The notes: generated by a model from the letters alone, not told the origin. DNA of 64,000 bases from Antedon mediterranea (GCF_964355755.1 NC_092680.1:3201001-3265000), one strand, 5' to 3'. Counted from the first letter of the stretch, positions 47,301-62,300 are shown. A program made the numbers and translations.

Positions 47301-50300
47301 AAAAAGCTGTATCGCCAATCCAGCATTTGCCATCACCAACATATTTTGGTTGGGAGCTATCTAATGGTAAACTTCAACCAGTGCTTCTGAAAAATGGAGC
47401 TATTCCTACTGCTTCGTTAGAGATGATTTATTGTTGATGCAAGACACGATGCATAACCATATAGATGTAGGTGCAAAAAGTCAAAACTACCATGTACAGC
47501 TTTAATATGCTACTGTAACAACGCTAAAGATGACGGAAACCTTTGCATGAATGATCAAAACTGATGCCCTTAACATGTTCATTCCAAATGTAGCTTACGT
47601 GTTCACTTTTCTTTCAAACCTATACAATCATAATCCATCATATTGATGGCAGGTACTATACAATCATAATCCATCATATTGATGGCAGGTAATTTCCAAA
47701 TGTAGCTGACGTGTTCAAATCCTTTTTTAAATCTATAATCATAATCCATCATATTGATGGCAGGTAATTTTCAAATGTAGCTTATGTGTTCAAATTCTTT
47801 TTTAAATCTATAATCATAATCCATCATATTGATGGCAGGTAATTTCCAAATGTAGCTGACATGTTCACATTTTTAAAAATCTATAATCATACTCCATCAT
47901 ATTGATGGCAGGTAATTTTAAATTTCAACAAATGTAACTTGCGTGTTCAATTTTTTTTTTAATCTATATAAATCATAACACATCATATTTGATGGCAGTG
48001 AATTTTATAATTTTACTAATTATTATTGAGTATAAATAATTTCATAGTTATGCAATTATATTATATTCAGTATACAGTAGGCCTATGCTGTAGTTTAAAG
48101 GTCAATAACCATACTATCGGCCATTCTTGTACAAAATATAGACTGTGCCATTAGACTGTATAGAAACACACATGTTTTAAACAATTTAAAAAGAAAAAAA
48201 AATTCATAAGACCACAATTTTCAAAGTTATATTATTATTATATTATTATATTTGACTAATAGTTCAAAGGTCAATAGTTGTAGAATCGGCCATTTTTTGT
48301 AAAAACATTTCATTATAATAAATAAGAATGTATAGTTTCTGAACAATTTGAGCCCTATTTCGTGTCTCTCCGATTATTGGTTACTGAGATACGATAAATC
48401 AAGGTCAAAGGTCAAAATGTCAGAAATAAGACTTGCATCCATTTTTTGAGAAAATGTGTCATTAAAGTGAATATAAAAACATATATTTAAAACATTTTGA
48501 CACCAAAATTAATTATCTGTGACTAGTGGTTCTCGAGATATAGGGTAATTATAAAAAATGGCCGCCATTTTTAATTATGCAAATTAAGGGCTTAGATGGC
48601 CGAATTTCGCTTGGGATCCACCATATTCGTAATCAGCGAGGTCGAAATATCCTAAATCAAGTGGATCCCAGCTTCTACCCAAAAATGCTTCTTACATCAT
48701 ATTTCAGAGGAAATAGAACTTGTCTATCATATGTAATTTAATTTTTGGCCACATTATTTATTTAGTTTGGCGTGTGTCGCAACATTTAAAATGTGCGAAA
48801 ACTTAACCGTTAAAATAGAACAATTAAATAGGACTATCATTTAAATAAATAACCAAATAATCAATGTCTAATGCTTTGTCTACACTACTGTATCAAACTA
48901 CAAATGTGACAAAAAATGTGGTGTACATTCTATGGACATGATAATATATCACTACCATATTTGGGCACATCACACTTTTTTGTCAAACTAGTTTGATATT
49001 GTAGACAGAGATTTAATGTACTTTCCTATAGAAAAGCAATGCTATACTAGAAAGTCCAACTGGAACAGGAAAGACACTCTGCCTCCTCTGCTCCTGTTTA
49101 GCATGGAGACAATCGTACGTAGCCTCTCATGAATTGGAGAAATGTTTAGGGAATAATATGCCAGAAAACAAGTTTGCGAGCTCAATATCTGAGCAACTGA
49201 AAGAAGCCGCTGGTGCATGGCAAGGCTCTGCTGGAGGTTAGTTAGTTTGGGACAAAATATTTATTTTAATTACTTGCTTTAAAAGTATCTATAATAGTAT
49301 GCTCGAGAATTTATCCCACTTTTGGACAACAAGACTATTGTTCAACTCCACTCATATACATTATTACATTTCTTCTTCATTTTAAAACCTTCCCAGTACA
49401 ATTGTGATAATTTTGATATTAAACCCAGTGTATGGATGCACTTTCTATAATTATAGTCTTATCGTCTGAAAATGTCAATATTATTTATAAAGTGCATTAT
49501 GTACAAAGGTCAAATTTCCCATCAGCAAATAAGAAATTGAATAATTGTTTTCCTGTAGCAGTTTTATTTCAATGCACTTTTTCTTTTTGATTCAAAGTAC
49601 TTATTCGTTTAATAAACGTTTTTCGTTTATTAAACATTCTCCACACATATTTACATGATATTGAACAAGTTTGAAAAACTTTATGCCTAGGTTCTCAGAA
49701 ATACGTAACAATGGCTGCGCACTGAAAGATAGATAATATAATAATAATAATAAAATGCTCATATAATTTTCCAAGATTATTAGATTTCAAAATGAAAGTG
49801 AAATATTACTTGATTTATCAGCTCATCTAATAATTTACAGAAAATGCAGTTGTGGTTGGTAATAAAGTGCATTCCTTAAAGGTATTTCACAAATCTATTT
49901 TGCATTTTTTTGTTGTTGACAGGAATTTTGGCAACTTTTCCAAAAATCATTTACGCGTCCAGAACTCATTCTCAGCTGTCTCAAGTGATTCAAGAATTAA
50001 AACATACCTCATACAGGTCAGGAATGTGTACATTGTTTCTAATTTTAAAGTAAAGTAGTGTGAACCTATGCTTGACAGTGGGAATAGTCTACTGTACAAT
50101 AGACTCACTGCAGATTGCTGTATTATTATTATTGAAAATAACATTATTGTCATGTTTGCAACTGAGATAAAAAATTAAAATTAATCATGATATTAATTTA
50201 CAATTTACAAACATAAATAAAAATTAAATCCAATCAACAGATTCTAATTCTATGACATTTTGACAATTAAAATGATATTAAATTAAAATGATATTAAATT

Positions 50301-53300
50301 AAAATGATATTAAAATGATATTAAAATGATATTATTACTAAAGAGTTGACCTGAGTTCACTATATCAAGATTGAACCCTGGACCTGGCAATTGGAAAGCA
50401 AGCACTTTAACCATCAAGCTCCACTTATTTAAAGATGTATTGTCCCTAAAAAACCTGAAAAATAAAGATTAATTAAAACAGACTTTGAATATATTATTTT
50501 GTAGTTTGTAGAAAAAAAAAACAGAAAAAATAATGTTTTCACTTATAAAATGAAATAAAATTTTTCAGGTAAATACATTTTAAGAATTTATTTTTTCAGA
50601 AGGACAATACATCTTTAATGTTTTTATGAAAATAACCATATGTTTTGTTTTTTTATCCTAGGCCAAAGGTCTGTGTGCTGGGATCTCGTGAACAAATGTG
50701 CATTCACCCACAGGTCATGAAACAAGAGAGCAACACAGCTAAGGTGCACATGTGTCGAGCTAAAGTCACATCTAGGACGTGTTTCTACTACAACAATATA
50801 GAAAGTTAGTTCATTTCATTTATTATATATCGCATTAAAGATATTATTTATTATTTTGTTAAATATGCCATTTTAATGTCACATGATAGTTAGTCACTTT
50901 GACCAAAAATTGGATGGAAAAAAATGTTTTTACCTGAAAAATCTGTCATTTAAAGCAAACAATAGTCGAATTGCTGCCAGCTAATGGGTTTTTGGTTGAA
51001 TTTAACCCTTTAATTTGTGATTTAAAAGTGAAACATCCCTTTTTTTTTCTACGGAAGTGATTAACTTTGTTAAAACTACAAAATAACCTATTCAAAGCCT
51101 GATTTTATTAATCTTCATTTTTCATGTTTTTGGGGACAATACATCTTTAATTATTTTATTTGTTTATACAATTTCTTACAATGTGAATGCATTTCTTTGA
51201 ATGTTCCTGTTGATATTAAATGATTAGACTATTCTTATTAATCATAAATCTATTTATAGATAAGAAAGCTGATAAGGACTTTAATGACTCTATTCTTGAC
51301 ATTGAAGACCTTGTGAAAATGGGACACAAACACAAGTGAGTATCTACTGTATATACATATGTACTGCGCTATGAGGTAACCTAAATGGAAATGATGATGT
51401 CATATCACTACTATATTTGGGCATGTCACTACCATATTTGGGCATGTCACTACCATATTTGGGCATGTCACTACCATATTTGAGCACATCACACTTTCTT
51501 TGTAAAATTAGTTTTATAGTGTAGACAGAGCTTAACTCTCACAAATTTTGAGAGGTCTAAACTAACACTTCATTCTTCATTGGTCCCTGTAAATGGAATT
51601 GATTGAGTTGACCTTTGACCTATCTTTTTATAGGATAATATTGAAACCATAAATGAACTAATAAAATCTTTTTACTAAGCAAAAGTTAATTGGCTATTAG
51701 TTTAAATTGTTATTTTCAATGTGGAAGCATTTATAATTATGTAATAATGTAAATCATAACATTGTCTTCGTTAAAGGAAAGGAACAACCTAATATTTTAC
51801 CTAACTATTATAAAAGTAACCCTACCAACTTAATATTCAGAACAATTTATGTTTAAATCGGATTTGTAGTTTTCTAGTAAACAGGATTTTAAAGCTGTTT
51901 TCAAGACATTTGAAAATCGCCATCTTGTGCTCATGGCAGCCTGTTTGTGACGTCAGATACGGCCGACGAAAATTTTAAGATTCGCGGTTGCATTCGGCGC
52001 TTCTATTGGATAAGCGAATCCGCTAATATGATTGGCTAATAACGCGACATGCGGTCATGCAGGACGGCGATGACGCGGTATGAGCATGCGCTGGCTTGGT
52101 AAACAAACCTTCGCTCGATCTTTTCTTCTGCAAGCCAATTCGTAAATCTTTCAGCTATTATTAATCTATTGTTACTTTTATTGCCTAGCTGTTTCAAACG
52201 GGATTTGGTAGGGGAATTAACTGGCAAACCTTCCAAACGAAGGCTGTTGGTTGACGATGCAGTGTCTACTTTATTTTCGTTCAACACGAGTTCTAGGCCT
52301 AGTAAGGCATACAGTACAGATACACTGGCCGAAAGTACACCATTCTTCGACGGCTTGTTATGCTCGAGAATGTTCTTCTTCTCTTCTTTTTTCCTCATCT
52401 GCACAACGCAAAACTAACTCTCTTTCTGTATATTCTGGTTCCAAATTTTCTGAATTATAAAAACTCCAAGCCATATTCCGAATTATTAGGTATGTTAGGC
52501 TATTTAATTGATTTTATTTATGGTTATATCCCGCACTTCCATATTGAAATACTGTACTAAGACGATGGACGCTTGGATTTGCTTGAATGCGTCCACCTAA
52601 TCTGACGTCACATATTTGCTCTTAACCTGTCAAAATGGCGCTGTTCAATTTCCGATATGTTGTCGTTTAAAAGTCTATTTTTTAACTAAATTGCTTACTA
52701 TTGTACCTTGAACCATTGTAATCATGTTTTTATTACATTTATCTATAAGCACAGTGGCACATTTAGCCCAGGGTGTTCCTTTCCTTTAAGGAAATAAACA
52801 TTGTTATCTTGTTTTTGTGGTATTTTATCATTTCCTTCTTTAGATGTTGTCCATACTACACTGCCAAGGAACTCCATTCAGCAGCAGATATCATCTTTAT
52901 GCCTTACAATTATCTACTGGACCCAAAGGTAGTCACCATTCAATAATTCACTTTTTAATGCCAATATAAAAGAAGCATAAATTAATACAACTTATTATAA
53001 TAATGCATATTAATAATAATAATAATAAATGAAAACTGGTATAGCCTCGGTGTCCCCCACCCATGTTGAGCTCATTGCTCTTTGTGCATTAACAACGTGC
53101 GAGTACATCATCAGGTTGGTCTTGAAACTGTTCAGACTACCTGCCTTGTACTCTATTTCATATATACTTATTCTGCATATATCTTTGTCTTTTTCAGTCA
53201 CGCAAAGCTAATGGAATTGATCTCAATGGCAATGTCATCATATTTGATGAAGCTCATAATGTTGTAAGTAAATTGTGTGTACATATCTTTGAATGCATAT

Positions 53301-56300
53301 TAATCTTATTGTTTACTAGAAATACAAGGAAGAGGTGTTTTTTGTGTACGGGACCTTTAAATTTACATCCATTCCAATGATGTCAATAATGGTTTTTTTT
53401 TAGGAAAAACTTTGTGAAGAGTCTGCATCCTTTGACCTGTCCTCTGTAGAACTAGCAAGTTGTATACAAGAAGTTGGCGCCCTGTTAGACAAAGTCGTGG
53501 AATCCGAACATGCACCGAAAACTTTTAGTGCAGAAGGTGATTCGGGTAAGATGGGAATGATGTTTTATTTTTGGTGCGAGGGTTATGTCTGGTGACATTA
53601 ACCCTGCCATAATTGTTTCCTCCAGTATTTGAAAGGGTTGTAAGAACAACATCCAAGCACAATTCAAGCACATTTTCTGCAACTTATAAAAACTGTGACT
53701 GCTGTATTATTATTATTTTCATCTTTCATTTTAATAATACATTACAAAACAATTAACGAAAAATTACAATACAATGTGACTAATACAAAAATTAATAATC
53801 AATTTTATAGCAAAGATACAGATCTTAAAGAGTGATACAGGTATTTATTTACAGTATCTATATGATGAAATAACAAAACATACAGCTTATATAAATATAT
53901 AATATACAAGTATTTGTTGTAGCTTGTTCGTTGAGATGATCCCTGGGAACTTTTTTTCAGATATTTTTTACTATGTCAATCCCAAAGATTTGCTACAAGT
54001 TTTTGTGTGTAGCATCCTGTGTTTTTTCTATGAAGTGGATTGCCTGGAGAAACATTGAATTTTCACTCTAACGGCCAATTTACACAGACAAACAGTAATG
54101 GTAATAAAGCTGGTATTTCTTATGACCATTTACAAAACATGCGGTTTCCGCTGCGGATAGATACAGATTATACGTGGTACAAGGTATGCGATCGTCTGTG
54201 TCAGTTGGCCTTTAGTCCCTGGCTTTCATGTGCGTAAGGAAATAAAATAAATATATAAAAAATAAATCACAATTATTCTATTATTTTTTCATTTGTTAGG
54301 TGAAGACTTTGATACTACTGCACTGGCTGTTTTAAAAGGTATATTTTGCACTTTTTTAAAGATATTTATTTTAAAACTTTCTTTCGTTTATACATTTTAA
54401 AAATACCTTTTTTTCTTTTAAATTCAGCATTATTTGTTAACTTAGAATTAACACTACAGAAGATATGCGAGTCGGGAGGTGAGAAGGGTGTCACAAAGCC
54501 TGGCAGGTAATGCAAGTACAGGACTGTATACCCCAAGGGGGAGGGGGTGACCATTGGGACCCACAAAATGTCCCCTTAATAGTGGTGTCCATTAAATAGG
54601 GGTTTGCTGTAGTGTTAAAACATATATTTTCTTTCATTCATTTCATGGGGAGGTGTCACCTACACCCCAAGAAGTGACCATTGGACTCGACAAAATGTCC
54701 CCTTCGTATTGGTGTCCCTTGAATAGGAGTTTACTGGAGTGTTAAAACATATATTGTCTGTCGTTTTTCAGATTAAAATGGAATTAACCAACTTCTGTTG
54801 ACTTTTTGTGAATATCTATATCTCGCTCTCTCTACGTCTTGGCTCAAATTCCTCTTTTTTTAAATTTTAATTTCTAGTTCATTCATTTCTTGGGTTATTT
54901 TAAGTGCATCATGGAGATTTGTATCACGATTATCATTGCCAAAATTATTTTTACCGAGTGTAAATAAAAATATAAAAAAATTATAATAAATAAATAATTA
55001 AGTACCATAATTATTGATTACAATTGTAAATTTAATTTCTAAAATATTAATTGTACTTTTATATTTTAAGTTTTATACTAGAATTGTTATCAGAAATACA
55101 CGTTACTATGGACACCAAGGATGAGCTTCTGGAATTGATTGATAAAATTGTTTCGCATTTAACAAACCGTAAAGTTTATTTCATTTCAATTTTTGTAAAC
55201 AATTTTTAAATTTTATAAGCAACTATTTAACCTTTTTTTTTTTCCTTATGTATTTCTCTGTATGAAATATGAATAAAAAAAAATAAAAATAAAAATATAT
55301 TTGTATTATAGGTCCTGTTGTTTTTAATGTTACAGAGCATCAGAGATTGTGAAGGGATTCCGTCTGGTACTAATGAATATAGTTTGTTTGATTTACCTGC
55401 TCCAGAGCAGGTCCCGCCAACCCCTTTCTAACCTCTCCTAAATTCCAGGGGCTTCAAATGTAGTTTAAATCCTTCCCGCAATTTTGGATATCCAATTGCC
55501 TAATGTTTAAACTTAAATAGGTTTATTTCAATACATTCTATTTGCTTCACTACTGTAACAAATAAAAGTTTAAGATCAAAATCATCATCATGATTGGTTA
55601 ATTTTTTTTTCTTTTATAGTTCAAGGAGGATTTTACAACAAGGTAGCTGCTCTTTCCAAGTTCAATGACATATTAAATGTAAGTTTTCCATTTTAGTAAT
55701 GGTAATAAAACAATGCCTGTATGTTTGACAAAATAATTTATTGATTATTGAGTATTATTCCAGATGGCTTGAAATATGTAGTTACTGTAGTAATTTCAGT
55801 AAAATAGTCTTATTTTATTCAAATTTAATTGCTTTTCTAGATTGTTTTTTCAAGTCAATTCGTGTCAAGTACAGGTACAAATGACGGTAGTCTATGTTAC
55901 AAGGTATTTTAGTTTTGAATTGAAATGTTTTATTTGTACTGGGTAACCTCTTCAGGCAAAGACTGGTCTCCCAGAGGGCTTAGTTATGATAAGTGGCTGT
56001 GTGTATACTAGTACACCGGGGTAACCCCCTACTCGTCTCGACAGATGTATTAGGTTCTGTGCACATGAGCTAGATGTTTACACTGGACCTACGGTTTATA
56101 GTCCATATCCGAGAAGACTCGTTATTTATTTATTTTATTTCTTTATTCTGACATAAAATCATAGGATAAAAACACAAAGTACCGAGACGGAAAACTTATT
56201 TCCATTGTGGTCCTAAACAAATATTACAGAATAAACACAAAAACCACACTTAATTAAACATAATAAAACATACATATAGAAAATTAAATTTCTCTCAATC

Positions 56301-59300
56301 TAAAAATTTCACAAAAGTAGCCTTTAGATCTATGTTTAAATAATTGTATTGAAGAGGCGCTTTGAACAAAATATTCTACCACCAGAACCACTGAGTGAGT
56401 AAACCTCAAACCCTTGCCGATGTTATGGCTACGTAATTACTGCCCCTCTGTCTTTATATCAATGGAAGAGCTTTTTTTTACGTTTCAACTTAAAATCCCA
56501 ATTTATATATTTCACCTCTTCTTAAAATTTTGTAAAAAAAATTGAAAATTGTTGTTCTTTTTTAGGTACACATAAGGCCATGTGCGCCTGATGAAAAGAA
56601 GAAATCTACTGTTGACTTTTGGGCAAACAGGAATGGGTCAGCACAAAAGAAAGGTTGGAAAATTGATACAATTTATGTGTATAGAGTATAGTCAAATTTG
56701 TTCCCCTCTATATTAGATTAAATTAAAAACTTGTTATTTATTATGACATTTTAATTTGAGTTTACAGAATGCAAAAATAGCGGTTTTTAATATGTTTAAT
56801 ATTGATGATTCATTTTTAGTTGTCATTATTATCACTTTACCTCTTCTGGGTGTAAATTACTATAGGTCTCTTAAAGAAAAATTCCACTCTCAAAGACTTT
56901 GTTTATGTATAGCATTTTGTATGTTTATTTGTCTATTGACTGGATTGTCACTTGCATATCAAATACTTTTCTTTTGATAATCCTTGGCAATGTATTTAAC
57001 AACAATAACATACACAAAAGATCACTGTTTATTATGGATTCTACATTTTTTTTAAAGGTTTTATATTCAGCTATTGGTGTTTCAGTCCAGGTTTCAGCAT
57101 GAAAGAATTGGTAGCTCAGGGAGTACGTTCCATTATACTCACCAGTGGTACATTGTCGCCGCTCAATTCATTCAAATCAGAAATGCAAATGTAAGTGGTT
57201 TTCAATCAATATTATCTACTTCAAATATCCTTAAGCTCTGTCTAAACTATTAAACTTTATGTGACAAAAAATCTGATGTCCCAAAAATGGACATGATGTC
57301 ATATCACTACCATATTTAAGCATATCACTACCATATTTGGGCACATCACACTATTTTTGTCAAACTAGTTTGATAATGTAGACAGGGCTTTAGATTCTGA
57401 CCACTGAGTATAGCAGTGTTTCAATTTTGACTTGGATCTGTAAAATGTTTCTTTCTCAACATTCTAGAGATTTTCCAATTCAACTTGAAAACCCACATGT
57501 CATTGAGAAGCATCAGATGAAAGTTGCCGTGGTAACCAAAGGAGCAGACGGAACAGAACTAAACTCCTCCTACCGAACTAGGTTCAACGTTTCATATATT
57601 GCCTCGCTAGGCAACACAATTAGTAAGTGATTTTACTAGCTTTTTACTTAGCACAGTGTATAAAGTGTATTAATATACATCGTCCTTCAGATGGGACTTA
57701 ATCGTCCTTCAAATGGGACGTAATCGTCCTTCAAATGGGACGTAATCGTCCTTCAAATGGGACGTAATCGTCCTTCAAATGGGACGTAATCGTTGTTGGT
57801 CCCGTGTACATAATAAAAGAACTTGGTACACTATTCGCAAAGAGTAGGGGATCGTCTCCCGGTGTGCTGATCTGGTAGGCGCTGCACTGCTGGTAGCCGT
57901 GGGTCCAAAGATGGTCTAATCTGAATTTCCTCAGTTTCCAGTTAAGCTTGAGAACAAATATTAATACCGTACCTTTCTTTTGAACACAACCCTGCAACAT
58001 TTCTTCTTTTTCAGTTAACTTTTGTCGAGTCGTTCCACATGGTGTACTTGTATTTTTCCCATCATACCCGGTTATGAACAGCTGTATTGAAAATTGGCGT
58101 GAGAATCGTATATTGTCTCGGATGGAACAGTACAAGGAATTATTTATAGAGCCCAGAGGGAAGAATGACTTTCTTGAGGTATTTTTGCTCTTTCATTTGA
58201 CATTTTGAGTGTAATCTTCATACATTCTGTGCAAAAAACTGGAGTTGCACCCCAGAATAGAACCATTCCTTTACAGGATACATCTCTATTAAAGATGTAC
58301 TGTCCCTCAAAAACATTACAGCCAACCTCTATTTTGTGTATACCCCAGTTATGGGAACATTTTTTTTCCCCCGAAGGTGTCTTATATCCTTTATTTTAAA
58401 TCATTTTTTTATTTTGAAAAAAAACCTTGTAAACTACCTTTTTGAATTATAGGCTATGAACGGTTTTTATTCAAAAGTAAAAGACCAAACATTAAATGGA
58501 GCTGTATTTTTTGCTGTTTGCAGAGGAAAGGTTTGTTTATGAAAACACTATTTGAATTAATAAGTTATTATTATACAAATAATATTAGCATAATCATTCA
58601 TTCATCAGTGGAAAATTATTTCCATTTATTGTCATTTGCATATTATAAAATATACATAGAAATTATGTTTGCTCTGAGACATACAAAAACAGATAAATCA
58701 AAAAAAATAACAATAGCATAGTCATTAAAATTATTTCTATTTATTGTCATTTTGTTTGTTTATACACATTACAATACATTATAGTTTGAAATTAACAAAA
58801 TCAAACAAAAACTAAATAATTAAACAGTTATGGAAGGGGTCCTCGATAATTATTAAACATCTAACATATTTGCATATAAAATATACATAGAAATTATGTT
58901 TGCTGTGAGATATACAAAAACAGATAAATAAAAAAAAAATTAACAATGTCCAATGAAATATACATGATTTATGATTGGAAAAAAATTAATCTTGAAGGTA
59001 TCAGAAGGGCTTGACTTTGCAAACAATAATGGCAGAGCTGTTTTGATAACAGGTCTTCCATTTCCGCCAAGGATGGACCCAAAGGTGGTTTTAAAGATGC
59101 AATATTTAGATGAGGTCAAGCGCAATAACCAACTGATGTTGAGTGGTCATCAGTGGTATCGTCAGCAAGCTTCTCGAGCAGTCAACCAGGCTATCGGCCG
59201 TGTCATTCGACATAAAGAAGACTACGGTGCTATTGTTTTATGCGATGTTAGGTATAGTAGATTTTTGTTACGAAAGTTCAGATTACGGAAGACCAGATGG

Positions 59301-62300
59301 ATGCTTTTCCATGTAATGTAGCATTATTTAAGTTATTTAAAAAGCCAATAACGAAAAGCACAAGATACAATCCATGCAATAAATAGAGTACATTAGACAC
59401 CCAATTAAGGTTTGTTTTCTTCTTATTTATTTAGGCAAATTGCCAAGGATAACCATAAGTGAATTAATTCACTATCCTTTTTAAAGGTGGTAATCCTCTT
59501 CACAAGACAAACATATCCACAAGATGCTCTACATAAACAAAGTCTTATTACAAGTCTTTGTGAGTGAAGTTATAAATGTTATAAATTGTCATTAGAAAAA
59601 ATCCTGACATCGACAGGACTTGAACCCAGGACAATAACCACCAAGCCACAACTTTGAGTTATAGTTTAATTCACTCTGTATACTTCAATTCAATACTATA
59701 ACCTACAAATAAATCTGTCACTTCTCTTATAGGTTTACCCATGCTGAAGCAAGGACCCAGTTACCATCTTGGGTGCGCCCATATGTCACTGTTTATGGCA
59801 ATTTCGGTCAAGCATTTAAAGATATCAATAGTTTCTTCAAAGTCGCGGTTGAAAAAGTAAGTTGTTTTCCATGTTGCTGCAGTGCATTCTGCTTCCGTAA
59901 GCTCATATCTAACCCCAGCCATCAGTGTATGCCTGGTGGTCTAGAGGTATGATTGCCAGACAAGTGATCTGGAGGTTGTGGGTTGGAGCCTCATTAAAAA
60001 ATAGCATGCTTCAATGCAGTTGGGTTCAGATACAATAGTTTCAATTTAACAATTACCACACCTCAAATAAGAAAACTTTACAAAAGATCGTCATAACAAT
60101 CAATGTGTGTAACTGAATCAGAACTAATAGGACATTAATTTCTGTTTTTCTGTAGCTTCCAAAACCAGTCCCTAAGAAGCTACTTCCGCCACCACATGTG
60201 TCAACAGTAAGCACAGTGCCTCAACATCAACATAAACCAACTAGCCACAAGTCTACAAAGAGCTTGGTAAAGGCTAACAAAATGGTTCCACATGTACCAA
60301 GCTTAAAAAATGAGGAAGGTAAACAAGTTATTAGTTTGTTTGTTTTGTATTTGATTGATATTCAAAAACCATTCAGTTTCAGAATTATATTATGTTAGTC
60401 TTGTACTAACTAAACCTCATGGACTTCAGTGGAAATCTTGCACATTACTAAGTGTTCCCCTGAAAAAGAAAACCACTGTGATAAAGTACATATTTATGCA
60501 TTAAATGCCAGAAATGGTAAACTATATGACTCATCTACATATAATATGAACCAATTTGGCATATACATAGCACAAGTTTTCATAAGCATGTGCCAATTTT
60601 GCATATATGAACCATTTTCACTTATTAACTTTGATTTATTTTTCAGTGTCTGATGGCCAGTTACATGTGATGTATCAGGGTGCTAGAGCTTTCCCAAACA
60701 CCAAGGCACAAGGGCTTCTAAGTGCTCTTAACCAAGCAGAGGTATAATGCTGATATAAATATTTATACCTAGGAAATAACTGACAAAATATGTAATTTTT
60801 TTTCAAAACTACATCCACAAGGTCAGACGAACTGTTAACACCTTTCTTTAATAATTGTATTATTGAAGCAAAAGTAGTAATTCTGAAATGTTTACCTCTT
60901 TTCACAATCAATTATGCCGATTTTTTATAAATGTTTTAATTGTGTTTGTTTTGTGTAGGTCAGTAATACATCTAGAGCTGAGGCTGGTGACTGTAGTTCA
61001 TGGGTAAGAAATCTTCAGGGCTATGTGCACTAAAATACATACATGAATATCAATAAGTTTAGACTATGTATTTATTACTTACCGTATTACCCTAATTGTA
61101 ATATATTATGCTAATTTTTGTTTTTAGTTTGATTCTAAAAATGAAACGCCTAAGAAAAGTGTCGAGACAAAAAAGAGGAAGAAAATTGTCATAGTAAAAG
61201 TAAGTATGAATGCATTTATTGCTATATTTTCAAAAGTGCATGTTTAGAATAAAAATCAAATTGATACAAAAAAAAACCATAAATTCCTTAAATTAGCATA
61301 ATATAATGGTATTGACATTTTTAAATCTGTTATTAACTAATATGCGCATACATTAATTTTCTCTACACTATTTTTAATGTATAATTTTATGGGTTGCACC
61401 AAAGATAATAAAAGGAGAAGATACAACAGTTCCGTTGGCGGTGTAAACCACATCCGGGTTACTATTTGCCTACGCCTGAAGGTGGCGCATTTCTCTTTCG
61501 CCAAAAGAAGTGCGCCACCTTCAGGCGTGGGTAAGGTAAAACTTTTATTGTAAATATCTATAAAAATGCAAACGATGATTATTTATCAAAATGATTATCA
61601 AAATATTAATAATATCAAAATTAGTAGAGCACTGACGCCAGAACACATCAGATCATCACGATCCATCGAAACGTGGGATTAGACGGGAACCATATCTAGA
61701 GCCCGCCGTCGTTCGGCTGCTGGATTCTTACGCGTCCACGAATAAGCGTCCGCGTTTCCTATCCTTCTATGTATAACAGCGCGTACTGTTGATTCTTTAC
61801 CTATTTATATTCTTTGGTTGCACCTTGAATTTTAGAATTGTAGCCATAATCTATGTTTCACTCAAACATGCATTTTGTGTATATTATTAAATAATAAATC
61901 AAGACCTTGATTACACAATAAATAGATAATTATGATTAAAATTTCTTTAGAAGTCAGAAGTATCTTCCTCGAAAGAAGCTCAGAGCAGACCATCTGTAAA
62001 CACTGCACAGAATTATATTCAAAGGGTGAGTAATAATTGTTAAGAAATAAATTGTGATCCAGAATGATTTACACACTTTAGTATAAAAAATGCCTGAAAA
62101 GGTGTTATCCTACCATATGTACAATGTATGCTTATGAGTAGAATGCACAATTTTAGAAAACATCGGGTAATGAACTCGGTTTCAAAGAGTATTGTGAGTG
62201 GCCGAGCGGTTACAGTAAGATAGTGGAAGCGTAATTATGTAGCCATCGGCAAGGGTTCGAGGCTCACTCGCTCCATGGTTCTGGTGGTAGAACAAGTCTT

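Larger units (their letters stand above)
44555..48725. mobile_element. snap-back (inverted-duplication) transposon in RTEL1 intron 1
   Basis: Left arm about 44555-46430 and right arm about 47204-48725 are inverted copies of each other: GAAGCATTTTTGGGTAGAAG, GGTGTCAAAATGTTTTAAA, the minisatellite, and the end of an ORF all recur in mirror order. The 0.8-kb centre is single-copy and carries the upstream part of a decayed minus-strand ORF. Arm lengths differ mainly because the left minisatellite has more units. It occupies most of the 4.6-kb first intron of RTEL1. Confidence 0.9.

Noticed and set aside
57100-57190. RTEL1 exon 15 starting at the CAG near 57092
   Set aside because: Starting at 57058 instead recovers the conserved YWCFSPG segment in frame.
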